From positions 1-64,000 of the forward strand of contig JBGAVD010000001.1 in assembly GCA_044228285.1 (NCBI GenBank): 64,000 bases of DNA, given 5' to 3'. The translations under genes were made by a program, and so were the position numbers. Each line of letters begins with the position of its first letter. Position 1 is the first letter of the stretch. The stretch is from JBBATK01 sp044228285 (lineage in GTDB: Bacteria; Bacteroidota; Ignavibacteria; Kapaibacteriales; NICIL-2). The notes below the pieces were generated by a model. The model was not told the DNA's origin, did not search any database, and saw nothing but the letters and a program-made list of their open reading frames with translations. Shown here piece after piece: positions 55,164 through 62,892 of this stretch.

Positions 55164-57377
55164 ATGGCACAGACAATTCAACCCTTACAGGTGCTTCGCA
55201 GTGTTTTTGGTTACACCGACTTTCGCTTGGAGCAGGAGCGAGTTATTGACAATGTGTTGAAGGGGCGCGACACCTTTGTACTGATGCCAACAGGGGGAGG
55301 GAAGTCGCTATGTTTCCAGATTCCTGCACTTTGCTTGCCTGGTTTGACCGTGGTGATATCGCCGCTCATTGCCCTGATGAAAGACCAAGTAGACTCGTTG
55401 CGCCTGAACGGTGTTGCTGCCGAGTTCTTGAATTCGTCGATGGGTATAGAGGAGCAGCGACGTGTGGTGCGACTGGTTGAATCAGGTCAACTCAAACTCT
55501 TATACATAGCTCCTGAACGTTTGTTTGCGGATGGGTTTATTGAGTGGCTCACGCGACATAAGGTGTCGTTGTTTGCAGTTGATGAAGCGCACTGTATCTC
55601 ATCCTGGGGACACGACTTCCGGCCTGAGTATATGCAGTTGAGTGTATTGAAGGAAGAGTTCCCGCAGGTTCCGCTCATTGCTTTAACCGCCACGGCGGAT
55701 ACGCAGACACGTGCTGATATTGTAAACAAGCTCAGCATTGATTCATCAAATGTGTTTGTGTCGTCCTTCAATCGTGCGAACATTCGCTATTTCATAGAAG
55801 CAAAGCGCAACAGTTACCAGCGTATACAGCGCATACTGAATGCGCGTAAGAACGAGAGTGGGATCATCTACACACTATCTCGTGCTTCTGCAGACCGCTT
55901 GGCTGAACAGCTTCAGGCTGATGGCTATTCTGCTTTAGCTTATCATGCAGGTTTAGATAACGAGACACGTCGTAAGCATCAAGAGTTATTTGTACGTGAC
56001 GACGTAAAGATCATCTGTGCAACCATTGCCTTTGGTATGGGTATTGACAAGTCGAACGTACGCTTTGTCATTCACCAAGACTTGCCGAAGAATATTGAGA
56101 GTTATTATCAAGAGACGGGGCGAGCGGGGCGTGATGGAGTGCAGAGTGATGTGTTTCTCTTGTATAGCGCTGGAGATGTGATGCGCATGCGCAGCTTTTG
56201 CGATATACCCGGAAACCCAGAACAGACAGCCATCTTGTATGCCAAGCTGCAACGTATGTCGGATTACTGTGAAGTGAGGAGTTGTCGGCGTCAGTGGCTG
56301 CTCCGTTACTTCGGCGAGAAGTACACAGCTCCTTGCAATTCCTGTGACTTCTGTTTAAGCTCTCATCAAAGTTATGACGCCACGATCGAGGCGCAGAAAG
56401 TCTTCTCCGCCATTCTCCGCACCGGCGAGCGCTTCGGTATCGGCTACATTATCGATCTGTTGCGTGGTACAGAGAAGGTTAAGCTTGAGCACAGAAACCT
56501 CAAGACCTTTGGCGTGGGCAAAGAGCATAGCGTATCAGAGTGGCGCACGATCATTCGTGAGCTCATGGCTCAGGAGTACATCGTGCAAGTGGGAATGCAA
56601 TATCCTACCTTGCAATTAGGCGAGAGTGCACGCGATGTGTTGTACAACAATGCAGTAGTCAAGTTGGCGGTTCAGGAGGAGTTGAGTGTTGACGATAGCT
56701 TCGTACCGGCACGTCCGCGAAAGAACGCAAAGACAGATGCGAAGCACGATCCTAAACTCTTTGAGGAGTTGCGTGTCATGAGAAGAACACTTGCAGACGC
56801 GGCTGGCGTACCAGCGTTTATTGTGATGTCTGATGCAACCCTCATCGATCTTGCAGCCCAGCAGCCACGGGAGCTCCCAGATTTACATCATGTGAGTGGA
56901 ATGGGCGACGTGAAGATACGTCGCTATGGCGAAGAAGTCCTTCGCGTCATCCATCGCTTCCACGAAGAGCATGGAGTAACAAGTAGCGCAAGCGCTCCGA
57001 AGAAGGCAACCAAGAAGTCAGCAGATGCTGAAGATGCACTGCCACCTGCTCGGCCCTTACCAAAGCATCATGATACCAAAGAGTTTAGTTATGTGATGTG
57101 GAGAGAGGGCAAGACCGTTGAGCAAATCGCAGAGCTCCGTCGTCTCGGAGCTTCTACCATTGAAGGACACTTGCTACACTACCTAGAAAAAGGTTCCATC
57201 AAACTCAGTGAGCTCGTCTCAGAACAAGACGCAGCCTGGGTTCGAAGTACACTACGAGCAATGGACTACAAAGATGGCACTCCGCTCAAAGCTGTCTTCT
57301 CTGCCCTCGAAGGAAAGCTGAGCTATGGTGTGATACGTTATGTTATTGCGACGGATGCGAAGTATAGAAAGAGTTGA
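55164..57377 (+). CDS. recQ: ATP-dependent DNA helicase RecQ
   Basis: 737 residues with the full RecQ order. The helicase core has motif 0 around FGYTDFRLEQERVIDNVL, Walker A TGGGKS (43-48), DEAH (140-143) in FAVDEAHCISSWGHDFRP, TATA region LTATADTQTRADI, and motif VI QETGRAGRDG. The zinc-binding RecQ-Ct part has four Cys in CEVRSCRRQWLLRYFGEKY and CNSCDFC. A winged-helix RQC domain, an HRDC domain (LADAAGVPAFIVMSDATLIDL) and a C-terminal helix-turn-helix (GKTVEQIAELRRLGASTIEG, HTH_40) follow, the last typical of Bacteroidota RecQ. It acts 3' to 5' in recombination repair and fork restart. A strong start with an in-frame upstream stop supports 55164. It borders the repeat-rich zone on its right. 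Confidence 0.95.
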   Translation: MAQTIQPLQVLRSVFGYTDFRLEQERVIDNVLKGRDTFVLMPTGGGKSLCFQIPALCLPGLTVVISPLIALMKDQVDSLRLNGVAAEFLNSSMGIEEQRRVVRLVESGQLKLLYIAPERLFADGFIEWLTRHKVSLFAVDEAHCISSWGHDFRPEYMQLSVLKEEFPQVPLIALTATADTQTRADIVNKLSIDSSNVFVSSFNRANIRYFIEAKRNSYQRIQRILNARKNESGIIYTLSRASADRLAEQLQADGYSALAYHAGLDNETRRKHQELFVRDDVKIICATIAFGMGIDKSNVRFVIHQDLPKNIESYYQETGRAGRDGVQSDVFLLYSAGDVMRMRSFCDIPGNPEQTAILYAKLQRMSDYCEVRSCRRQWLLRYFGEKYTAPCNSCDFCLSSHQSYDATIEAQKVFSAILRTGERFGIGYIIDLLRGTEKVKLEHRNLKTFGVGKEHSVSEWRTIIRELMAQEYIVQVGMQYPTLQLGESARDVLYNNAVVKLAVQEELSVDDSFVPARPRKNAKTDAKHDPKLFEELRVMRRTLADAAGVPAFIVMSDATLIDLAAQQPRELPDLHHVSGMGDVKIRRYGEEVLRVIHRFHEEHGVTSSASAPKKATKKSADAEDALPPARPLPKHHDTKEFSYVMWREGKTVEQIAELRRLGASTIEGHLLHYLEKGSIKLSELVSEQDAAWVRSTLRAMDYKDGTPLKAVFSALEGKLSYGVIRYVIATDAKYRKS

Positions 57378-57383
57378 GAGTGA

Positions 57384-57705
57384 GGTCTCAACGCACGTGT
57401 GAGTGAGGGTCTCAGCGCACGTGTGTGTGAGGGTCTCAGCGCAGCTGAGGCTCTCACTGTCTCCAGCAGATCGACTCTGCACCCAGGGTTTTCGCCCCGT
57501 GTCACACAGGGCTTTGCCGCGCGTCACCCCGGGCTTCGTCGCGCGTTACCCAGGGCTCAGCTTCGCGTCGCCCTGGGCTGTGAGGAATCGCCCCGTTGGG
57601 GCTCGACGTTCTGGCGTGAGGGTCTACGGTTTCGCGTGAGGGTTTACAGCTTTGCGGAAGGGTCTCAACGTAGCTGGGGCTTTCATATCTCTAGCAGATC
57701 CATCC
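57384..57705 (+). repeat. REP-like palindromic repeat block 1
   Basis: Directly behind recQ. Starts with three variants of GTGAGGGTCTCAGCGCA, then the composite element: CTCAGCGCAGCTGAGG / CTCTCACTGTCT, a CCCAGGGCTC...GCCCTGGG palindrome and GCCCC...GGGGC. Two extra decayed CAGGGCTT / CCCGGGCTT pieces are inserted, and a second decayed start follows at 57613-57700. No gene is supported. Confidence 0.9.
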
Positions 57706-57809
57706 CTTGAGAGTCACAGATACGAGAATTGCAACCACCGCGCTATATTGTCGCCTTTCGTGCAGTGCGCTGCGCGTTCAGTCTGTCTCACTTTCCAATA
57801 TCATGTGCT

Positions 57810-58139
57810 ATGAAGAGTACAACACGTGTCCTCTGCCTTTTCGCAGTTCTCCTCTATGTTGGTTGTTCAACGGCACAGCCACCCAAAGCAGCGGCAACAG
57901 AAGCGCCTTCTGTAAGCAGCAATGATCCCGCGATACCACGTTGCAAGTCCTTGTATGAGCAGAACTGTCAGAGCTGTCACAAGCTTGAGGATCCAAAGTC
58001 TCATTCTACTGAACGATGGAACAAAGTCATGCCGATTATGGCGTCGAAGGCAAAGATTGATATGCCTACTGCTGATTCAATCATGAAGTATATCATGGCA
58101 GCACGAACCGTGGGTATTACTCCTACGCCAATGAAGTAG
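57810..58139 (+). CDS. Small c-type cytochrome lipoprotein
   Basis: 109 residues. The lipoprotein signal MKSTTRVLCLFAVLLYVGC puts the anchor at Cys19. A single haem c site CQSCH lies in LYEQNCQSCHKLEDPKSHS at about residues 50-55, and a Met in VMPIMASKAKIDM may be the second axial ligand. It is a small soluble-type cytochrome c domain held at the envelope, so an electron carrier; partners are not seen. It is isolated between two REP-like blocks. The Met at 57810 is chosen because it begins the signal; earlier in-frame Mets run through the repeat. Confidence 0.8.
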   Translation: MKSTTRVLCLFAVLLYVGCSTAQPPKAAATEAPSVSSNDPAIPRCKSLYEQNCQSCHKLEDPKSHSTERWNKVMPIMASKAKIDMPTADSIMKYIMAARTVGITPTPMK

Positions 58140-58189
58140 GTTGTTGGTGAGTCGTTTGAATGTAGGTGTGAAGTTCTCAGGTTTAGCGT

Positions 58190-58612
58190 GAGGGTCTCAG
58201 GTTTAGAGTGAGGGTCTCAGCGCAGCTGAGGCTCTCACTGTCTCAAGCAGATCCTACCTTCACCCAGGGCTCAGCTTCGCGTCGCCCTGGGCTGTGAGGA
58301 ATCGCCCCGCTGGGGCTCGACGTTCAAGCGTGAGGGTCTCAGCGCAGCTGAAGCTCTCACTGTCTCAAGCAGATCCTATCTTCACCCAGGGCTCAGCTTC
58401 GCGTCGCCCTGGGCTGTGAGGAATCGCCCCGCTGGGGCTCGACGTTCAAGCGTGAGGGTCAACAGTTTCGCGTGAGGTTCTCAGCGCAGCTGAGGCTCTC
58501 ACTGTCTCAAGCAGATCCTATCTTCACCCAGGGCTCTGCTTCGCGTCGCCCTTGGCTGAGAGGCCTCGCCCCACAGGGGTTCGACGTTTTGGCGTTTGGT
58601 TTTCAGCGCAAC
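58190..58612 (+). repeat. REP-like palindromic repeat block 2 (3 units)
   Basis: Three direct copies begin near 58209, 58330 and 58472, spaced 121 and 142 bp apart; the last step is longer because of an extra GTGAGGGTCAACAG piece. Each unit carries three palindromes: CTCAGCGCAGCTGAG, CCCAGGGC(13 nt)GCCCTGGG and GCCCCGCTGGGGC, ending CTCGACGTTC. The first two units are almost identical; the third is decayed at its right end. Confidence 0.95.
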
Positions 58613-58693
58613 TATGACTCTTACTAATACACGCTAGTCGTCAGGCTTTACTAGCAAGCCTGCTTGTTTTTCTACTTACACTAGAGGTTAATA

Positions 58694-59194
58694 ATGACGG
58701 AAGCAATTGCGGAGGCTTTGCGACAGCAGTATAGAGCGGCGTTAGCCATGCTCTCTGATTGTATTGAGCGCTGTCCTGAGGAAGCTTGGGATCGTAGTTC
58801 TGATACGAATCGATTTTGGCATCTGAGCTGTCATACCTTGTTCTTTACATCGTTCTATTTATCGAGTAACGATGAGCCAGTGCTTTGGCCGAAGTTTCGT
58901 CCGAAGCATCAAGTTCTTAGCGCTGGTCCTTGGGCTCCCGACTTTGATCGCGAGAGTTTGATACCCTATAGTAGAGAGGAGATGCGAGAGTGTTTGCAGT
59001 GGACGCTAGAACGAGTAGAGCAGGCTTTCCTCGACGCGAGCACGGAACTTCCATCGCTGTTTCCATGGATTCCTTTTTCGCGATTTGAACTCTATCTCTA
59101 TAATCTGAGACATTTGCAGAACCATACAGGACAACTCTCCGAGCGTATTCGTCAGTTGACTGATGAGGGTGTGGCGTGGGTTGGGAAGAAGTGA
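58694..59194 (+). CDS. DinB-like helical-bundle protein
   Basis: 166 residues, mostly helical. It resembles DinB/DUF664-type four-helix bundles: LRQQYRAALAMLSDCIERCPEEAWD at the N-terminus, DTNRFWHLSCHTLFFTSFYL with a possible metal His, and NLRHLQNHTGQLSERIRQL at the end with the conserved HxxHTGQL pair. Such proteins often bind a metal and some use bacillithiol or mycothiol; here only the fold is supported. It reads alone between repeat block 2 and the IS110 remnant; the stop lies just 12 nt before the next repeat copy. Confidence 0.75.
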   Translation: MTEAIAEALRQQYRAALAMLSDCIERCPEEAWDRSSDTNRFWHLSCHTLFFTSFYLSSNDEPVLWPKFRPKHQVLSAGPWAPDFDRESLIPYSREEMRECLQWTLERVEQAFLDASTELPSLFPWIPFSRFELYLYNLRHLQNHTGQLSERIRQLTDEGVAWVGKK

Positions 59195-59205
59195 TGGAGG
59201 TGTGC

Positions 59206-59228
59206 GTGAGGGTCTCAGCGCAGCTGAG
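59206..59228 (+). repeat. Left half of a REP-like unit split by the IS110 remnant
   Basis: GTGAGGGTCTCAGCGCAGCTGAG, identical to the start of the units at 58.2-58.5 kb. Its continuation, GCTCTCACTG, is found at 59716, after 487 bp of IS110-derived sequence, in exact register. Confidence 0.85.
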
Positions 59229-59504
59229 ATCGTATGCTTAAACCGCCAGACGCTTCTGACTAAGTTGTAGTTGTAATCCTTCAGAGATTCATCAACAACT
59301 TAGGAGAAGCATCATGGCTGAGATCGTATGTTTAAACCGCCAGACGCTTCTGACTAAGTTGTAGTTGTAATCCTTCAGAGATTCATCAACAACTTAGGAG
59401 AAGCATCATGGCAGAGATCGTTTGTTTAAACCGCCAGACGCTTCTGACTAAGTTGTAGTTGTAATCCTTCAGAGATTCATCAACAACTTAGGAGAAGCAT
59501 CATG
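59223..59504 (+). repeat. 94-bp tandem triplication of an IS110 left end
   Basis: Three direct copies (59223-59316, 59317-59410, 59411-59504) differ at only a few bases. Each ends with TAGGAG and ATG, the ribosome-binding site and start codon of the IS110 transposase. Each copy can fold: GCTTCT with AGAAGC and CTAAGTTGT with ACAACTTAG (15 bp in total) around an inner AATC/GATT stem, for copy 1 at 59252-59310. The hairpin buries the ribosome-binding site. The first two ATGs each open the same short frame MAEIVCLNRQTLLTKL; only the third leads into the transposase. Confidence 0.9.
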
Positions 59505-59715
59505 GCAGAGCAAAATGCAACGTTGCCTTTTTCAGGGCAATAGATATTTGTCGGTATCGATGTGCACTACAATTCGTGGAATGTGAGTGTATTCACTGAA
59601 CAGTCAAAGTTAAAGCCTTTTGTCCAGCAACCCGATGTCGATCAGTTAGCAACGCATCTCAAGAAGAAGTATCCAGGTGCGAAGTTCAAGCTAGCCTACG
59701 AAGCTGGGTTTAGTG
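59229..59715 (+). mobile_element. Decayed IS110-family element inside a REP-like repeat
   Basis: The triplicated left end plus a transposase fragment fill exactly the gap between two halves of a REP-like unit. The right end of the element and about three quarters of the transposase are missing, so the insertion can no longer move by itself. Microhomology at GGCT (59715-59718) may explain the deletion joint. Confidence 0.8.
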
Positions 59716-59726
59716 GCTCTCACTGA
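59502..59726 (+). pseudogene. IS110-family transposase, N-terminal fragment with in-frame TAG
   Basis: Reading from the third ATG: MAEQNATLPFSGQ, a TAG (59541-59543), then IFVGIDVHYNSWNVSVFTEQ and on to KLAYEAGFSG, ending at a TGA in the flanking repeat. VGIDVH with its first catalytic Asp and the LAYEAGFSG end match the N-terminal DEDD (RuvC-like) domain of IS110 transposases. Relatives normally have a sense codon where the TAG is. Only about 70 of the usual 320-350 residues remain; the Ser-containing C-terminal domain is gone. Confidence 0.85.
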
Positions 59727-59799
59727 CTTGAGCAGATCCACTCTTCAAGCCACACTGAGACCCTCAGCTTTGCTGAGAGCCTCAGATCCATCATCTCTC

Positions 59800-60735
59800 C
59801 TAGTTCTTCACAAAAGTGCTTAACGCATACTCGCAGCTTGACGAGCGCAGGATAACTGCATAGCTGCCAGCACTGAGGCTGCTGAGATTGAGTTGAATAC
59901 TATTTACTCCTGCCGACTGGCTACCGAAGTCATCAATGAAGACTCGCTCTCCGCTTTCCAGACGGTACAACTCTACCATGACGCGCGACTCGCGATGCAG
60001 ACGGAAACGGATGGTTGCTTTGTCTTGGCTTGGGTTGGGCATGACGTCGAGAGACAACACAACATCGCCTTCAATCTTTGGGCTGAGTGATTGTAGTGTT
60101 GAACTCTTTGGAGCTTGGATGTCTTCACTCTGGCTTGTTTCTGTTGACTTCTGTTGATCTTCCTTCTTTGGCACGAGTACGTTTTCTGTGCGCGAGTTGC
60201 CGACAACGGGACGACACATCTCAAGGATTCTGTTGAGCTCTGGCAATGCCGCAAAGCGCTCAGCATCGCGTTGGTCTGATTTGCTGCGAACAACTAAGTT
60301 CCCACCTGTCATCTTCCCTGATGATTCAAAGAGTGCGTATCCTGGGTGTATGATGAACAGTTGATTGTCGCCCGGGCTGTGAAGTGAAACGAAACCATTC
60401 GCGCCGACTCTTGCTGTTTGTCCGGAAGGATAGTAATACGCCATTGCTCCTTCTAACTCTTCACCAGTGCTACTGATCACTCGACTCACTTCATACACGC
60501 GCGCCTGCTGAGTTGCTGTGTTGCTTGATGCTGCAGCAATCTGAGTACTCGATACTGTATTCGAAGGCGTTATCACAAAAGTACTGCCTTTGATATCCGA
60601 CGTGAAGATCGTATCGATTGTTCCACCGCTCGATTGAGCTGAAGGAGTGGTACTGTTACCCGCAACAAGGGCGGAACTCAACAAGGCAAACGCAAAGAGT
60701 AGTGCAATGCTTCGATTGTGATGGAAGCTATTCAT
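59800..60735 (-). CDS. T9SS-secreted protein of unknown function
   Basis: 311 residues: a signal peptide (SIALLFAFALLSSALVAG), a Ser/Thr-rich stretch, then a segment ISSTGEELEGAMAYYYPSGQ / SLHSPGDNQLFIIHPGYALF that looks like a carboxypeptidase-regulatory-like or TonB-plug-like strand domain, a Lys/Gln/Ser-rich linker and a clear T9SS sorting domain (VMPNPSQDKATIRFRL ... AGSYAVILRSSSCEYAL). The function is unknown. It is a single gene; the shortest of the seven T9SS cargoes here. Confidence 0.75.
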   Translation of the reverse strand: MNSFHHNRSIALLFAFALLSSALVAGNSTTPSAQSSGGTIDTIFTSDIKGSTFVITPSNTVSSTQIAAASSNTATQQARVYEVSRVISSTGEELEGAMAYYYPSGQTARVGANGFVSLHSPGDNQLFIIHPGYALFESSGKMTGGNLVVRSKSDQRDAERFAALPELNRILEMCRPVVGNSRTENVLVPKKEDQQKSTETSQSEDIQAPKSSTLQSLSPKIEGDVVLSLDVMPNPSQDKATIRFRLHRESRVMVELYRLESGERVFIDDFGSQSAGVNSIQLNLSSLSAGSYAVILRSSSCEYALSTFVKN

Positions 60736-61129
60736 AAAACACTCCGTGGAAAATGAAGATGGAAAACTCTAACCAGTGAATTCTGTTGAATGATATGCCC
60801 GGAAGAAGCTCGCCTAACATTTGCTAAGGCTAAACCTAGTACCAATATACAGGAGCAGGATATTCCTGGGCAACGAGTCTGAACTGAAAATAGTGTGCCA
60901 TCGAGAGCTCTATAAATGTTAATGGGAATAGACCAGAAAATCAAGGGCAGTGAAGCCAAGCATGGCTTCTTGCGTAATTTGGTTTGCTAATGAACGGCGT
61001 CGGACATTAGAAACAATAGCCGATTCAGCTAAAGAAGCATCAAATTGATGTATTTAGCGCGTTTTACATTTGCTTCCGGTTACAAGTAGTCGCGCAGTAT
61101 ACCCTTTATTAAAGCACTGATCAGATCTC
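60736..61129. other. Divergent gap, nothing seen
   Basis: About 390 bp between the leftward T9SS cargo and the rightward GT2. GGAG lies 8 nt before the cargo ATG. I see no gene, repeat or firm promoter. Confidence 0.4.
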
Positions 61130-61897
61130 ATGCTTCCTCTCACCATTGCCATTATCGCTCAGAACGAAGAGCAGAATCTGCGTAAGCTCTTGCCCTTGAT
61201 TCAAGGGCTGGCGAAGGAGATTATTGTGGTGGACGGACAATCTATTGACACTACCGTGGAGCTCTGCCGAGCAGCCGGAGCCAAGGTGTTTATTGAAGAG
61301 TGGAAGGGACACGTAGCGCAAAAGCAGTCGGCGCTCAGTAAATGCAGTGAGGCGTGGATACTGTTCTTGGATTGCGATGAGCTGCCGGATGCTGAGTTGT
61401 TGAAGAGTGTGCGCAACACCGTTGGACATAACATCCCAGGCGCGTTCTGCGTTCAAAGAAAAACGGTCTACCTGGGTCGTGTGATGCAACACGCCTGGCA
61501 GCCTGATGTACATCTTCGCCTAGTACACCGAAGTCTAGAGCCGCGCATTGTGAGTGTGAACGGACACGATGCACTGCAAAGCAGTGCGACTACGAGCAGC
61601 AAGCTTCAAGGATGGCTCATGCATTACTCCTATCGCGATATCGCTCACCACTATGAAAAAACCCTACTCTATGCTCGCATGGGTGCAGATGAGTATGCAC
61701 GTCAAGGCAGAACGTTTCATCTTCTTCAGCTGCTCGTGAATCCCGCCATCGCCTTTCTAAAAATGGCGATCCTTCGTCATGGCTTGCTCGACGGCATTCC
61801 TGGTCTACTCGCGTGTTGCAGTACTTGGCTGCATGTGTTTCTTAAGTATGCCATGCTCTGGGAACGACAACGCAGCACAAAAAAGAGCAGCATCTAA
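61130..61897 (+). CDS. WaaE/KdtX-like GT2 glycosyltransferase
   Basis: 255 residues of GT2 close to the LPS-core beta-glucosyltransferases WaaE/KdtX: LTIAIIAQNEEQNLRKLL, EIIVVDGQSIDTTVELCR, the KGHVAQKQSALSKCSEAWIL stretch, and catalytic FLDCDELPDAELL with the CDE metal motif. The end has VNPAIAFLKMAILRHGLLDGIPGLL, a membrane-touching helix pair seen in this group. It should add a hexose to the LPS inner core; the substrate is inference. It converges with the DUF4249 gene (45 bp between stops). Confidence 0.85.
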   Translation: MLPLTIAIIAQNEEQNLRKLLPLIQGLAKEIIVVDGQSIDTTVELCRAAGAKVFIEEWKGHVAQKQSALSKCSEAWILFLDCDELPDAELLKSVRNTVGHNIPGAFCVQRKTVYLGRVMQHAWQPDVHLRLVHRSLEPRIVSVNGHDALQSSATTSSKLQGWLMHYSYRDIAHHYEKTLLYARMGADEYARQGRTFHLLQLLVNPAIAFLKMAILRHGLLDGIPGLLACCSTWLHVFLKYAMLWERQRSTKKSSI

Positions 61898-61942
61898 AAG
61901 AATAAGAACGCCATCGACAAAGCGTTGAAAGCGCACTCTCAA

Positions 61943-62869
61943 CTATGGAAGCACAACGCTTCGCGTTTGTGAGCTATGCGCAGAAAAGTATCCCAAGGCA
62001 CCACCGCTAATGTTTGATGGTGGATTCACAGGCGTCTGAGAACCAGCTCCCTGCTGCATCTGCGCCAGCGCGATGAAGTACTTGTACACTGCAGAGTCTA
62101 TGCATTGCATCTCAAGTTGCATGCGATATCCCGCCTTGAGCTCATGCTGAATACCAATAGGACGACGGTTGCGTAAGCCATCGGCAAAGGCATCATCACC
62201 AACGATGATGTCCTTTGCTAAAGTGTCGTTGTAGGTTACGAGAAAACGATAGTAGTTCTTCACCCCTGCTGGATCCACAAGAACAGGAATCATGAAGTAG
62301 TTCTTAAAGCCGAAGAAAATAGCCGAGTCTACTTCGATGCTGTCAAAAGGAACGCGCTTAGGCATGAGAGATGTCGAGCTGAAGTGATGTCCGTCAATCT
62401 GCACATCCAGTGTATAACGCTTGCCGGCAGCAGCACGAAGTCGCTGCGATTGATATACCCCATCTGCGATTTCTCTTAGGGTATCTACAATTCCTCCATC
62501 CTCCATGATCGTAACACGAGCCGCTTTCCCGGGTTCGAAACTGTTGTCGTCGTTGAGTTTCCTAGTTTTCGTCAGCCGTACAACCGCCAGCGCTGAATCC
62601 GAGTAGACATCGCCCTCAATCACATAATGTTGCTCAGCGTCATTGACAGTAATATCGATAACCTTCTCGCAACTTGTCAATGCACTACTAAGAGCAAGTG
62701 CAAGGAGCAAGAGGAATGTAGGTATTGAGGCTATTGAAGCAGCCTGCGTTTGCGTTGCGATACCCTCATGCGCCTCAGATGCCTTTGATGGTATGTGTGA
62801 TACTAGCGACTGGGCTTTAGACTTGATATGTATATACTGAGATCTAATTGTTTTCATATGACGAAGCAT
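61943..62869 (-). CDS. DUF4249 lipoprotein, partner of TonB receptor
   Basis: About 308 residues as drawn; the start may be the Met at residue 5. After a basic stretch there is a hydrophobic segment with a possible lipobox (LLLALALSSALTSC), so a lipoprotein is likely. The family pattern is ITVNDAEQHYVIEGDVYSDS, ARVTIMEDGGIVDTL, GKRYTLDVQIDGHHFSS and IDSAVYKYFIALAQMQQGAGS with the end NISGGALGYFSA. DUF4249 proteins are coded next to a TonB-dependent receptor in Bacteroidota and may be its surface lid or partner, as here: 23 bp from the receptor stop. The ligand is unknown. Confidence 0.85.
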   Translation of the reverse strand: MLRHMKTIRSQYIHIKSKAQSLVSHIPSKASEAHEGIATQTQAASIASIPTFLLLLALALSSALTSCEKVIDITVNDAEQHYVIEGDVYSDSALAVVRLTKTRKLNDDNSFEPGKAARVTIMEDGGIVDTLREIADGVYQSQRLRAAAGKRYTLDVQIDGHHFSSTSLMPKRVPFDSIEVDSAIFFGFKNYFMIPVLVDPAGVKNYYRFLVTYNDTLAKDIIVGDDAFADGLRNRRPIGIQHELKAGYRMQLEMQCIDSAVYKYFIALAQMQQGAGSQTPVNPPSNISGGALGYFSAHSSQTRSVVLP

Positions 62870-62892
62870 TCTTGAATTCTGAGTGTAATGGT

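Noticed and set aside
57399..57710. Rightward frames after recQ
   Set aside because: They run through REP-like palindromes, have no signal for translation and no recognisable content.
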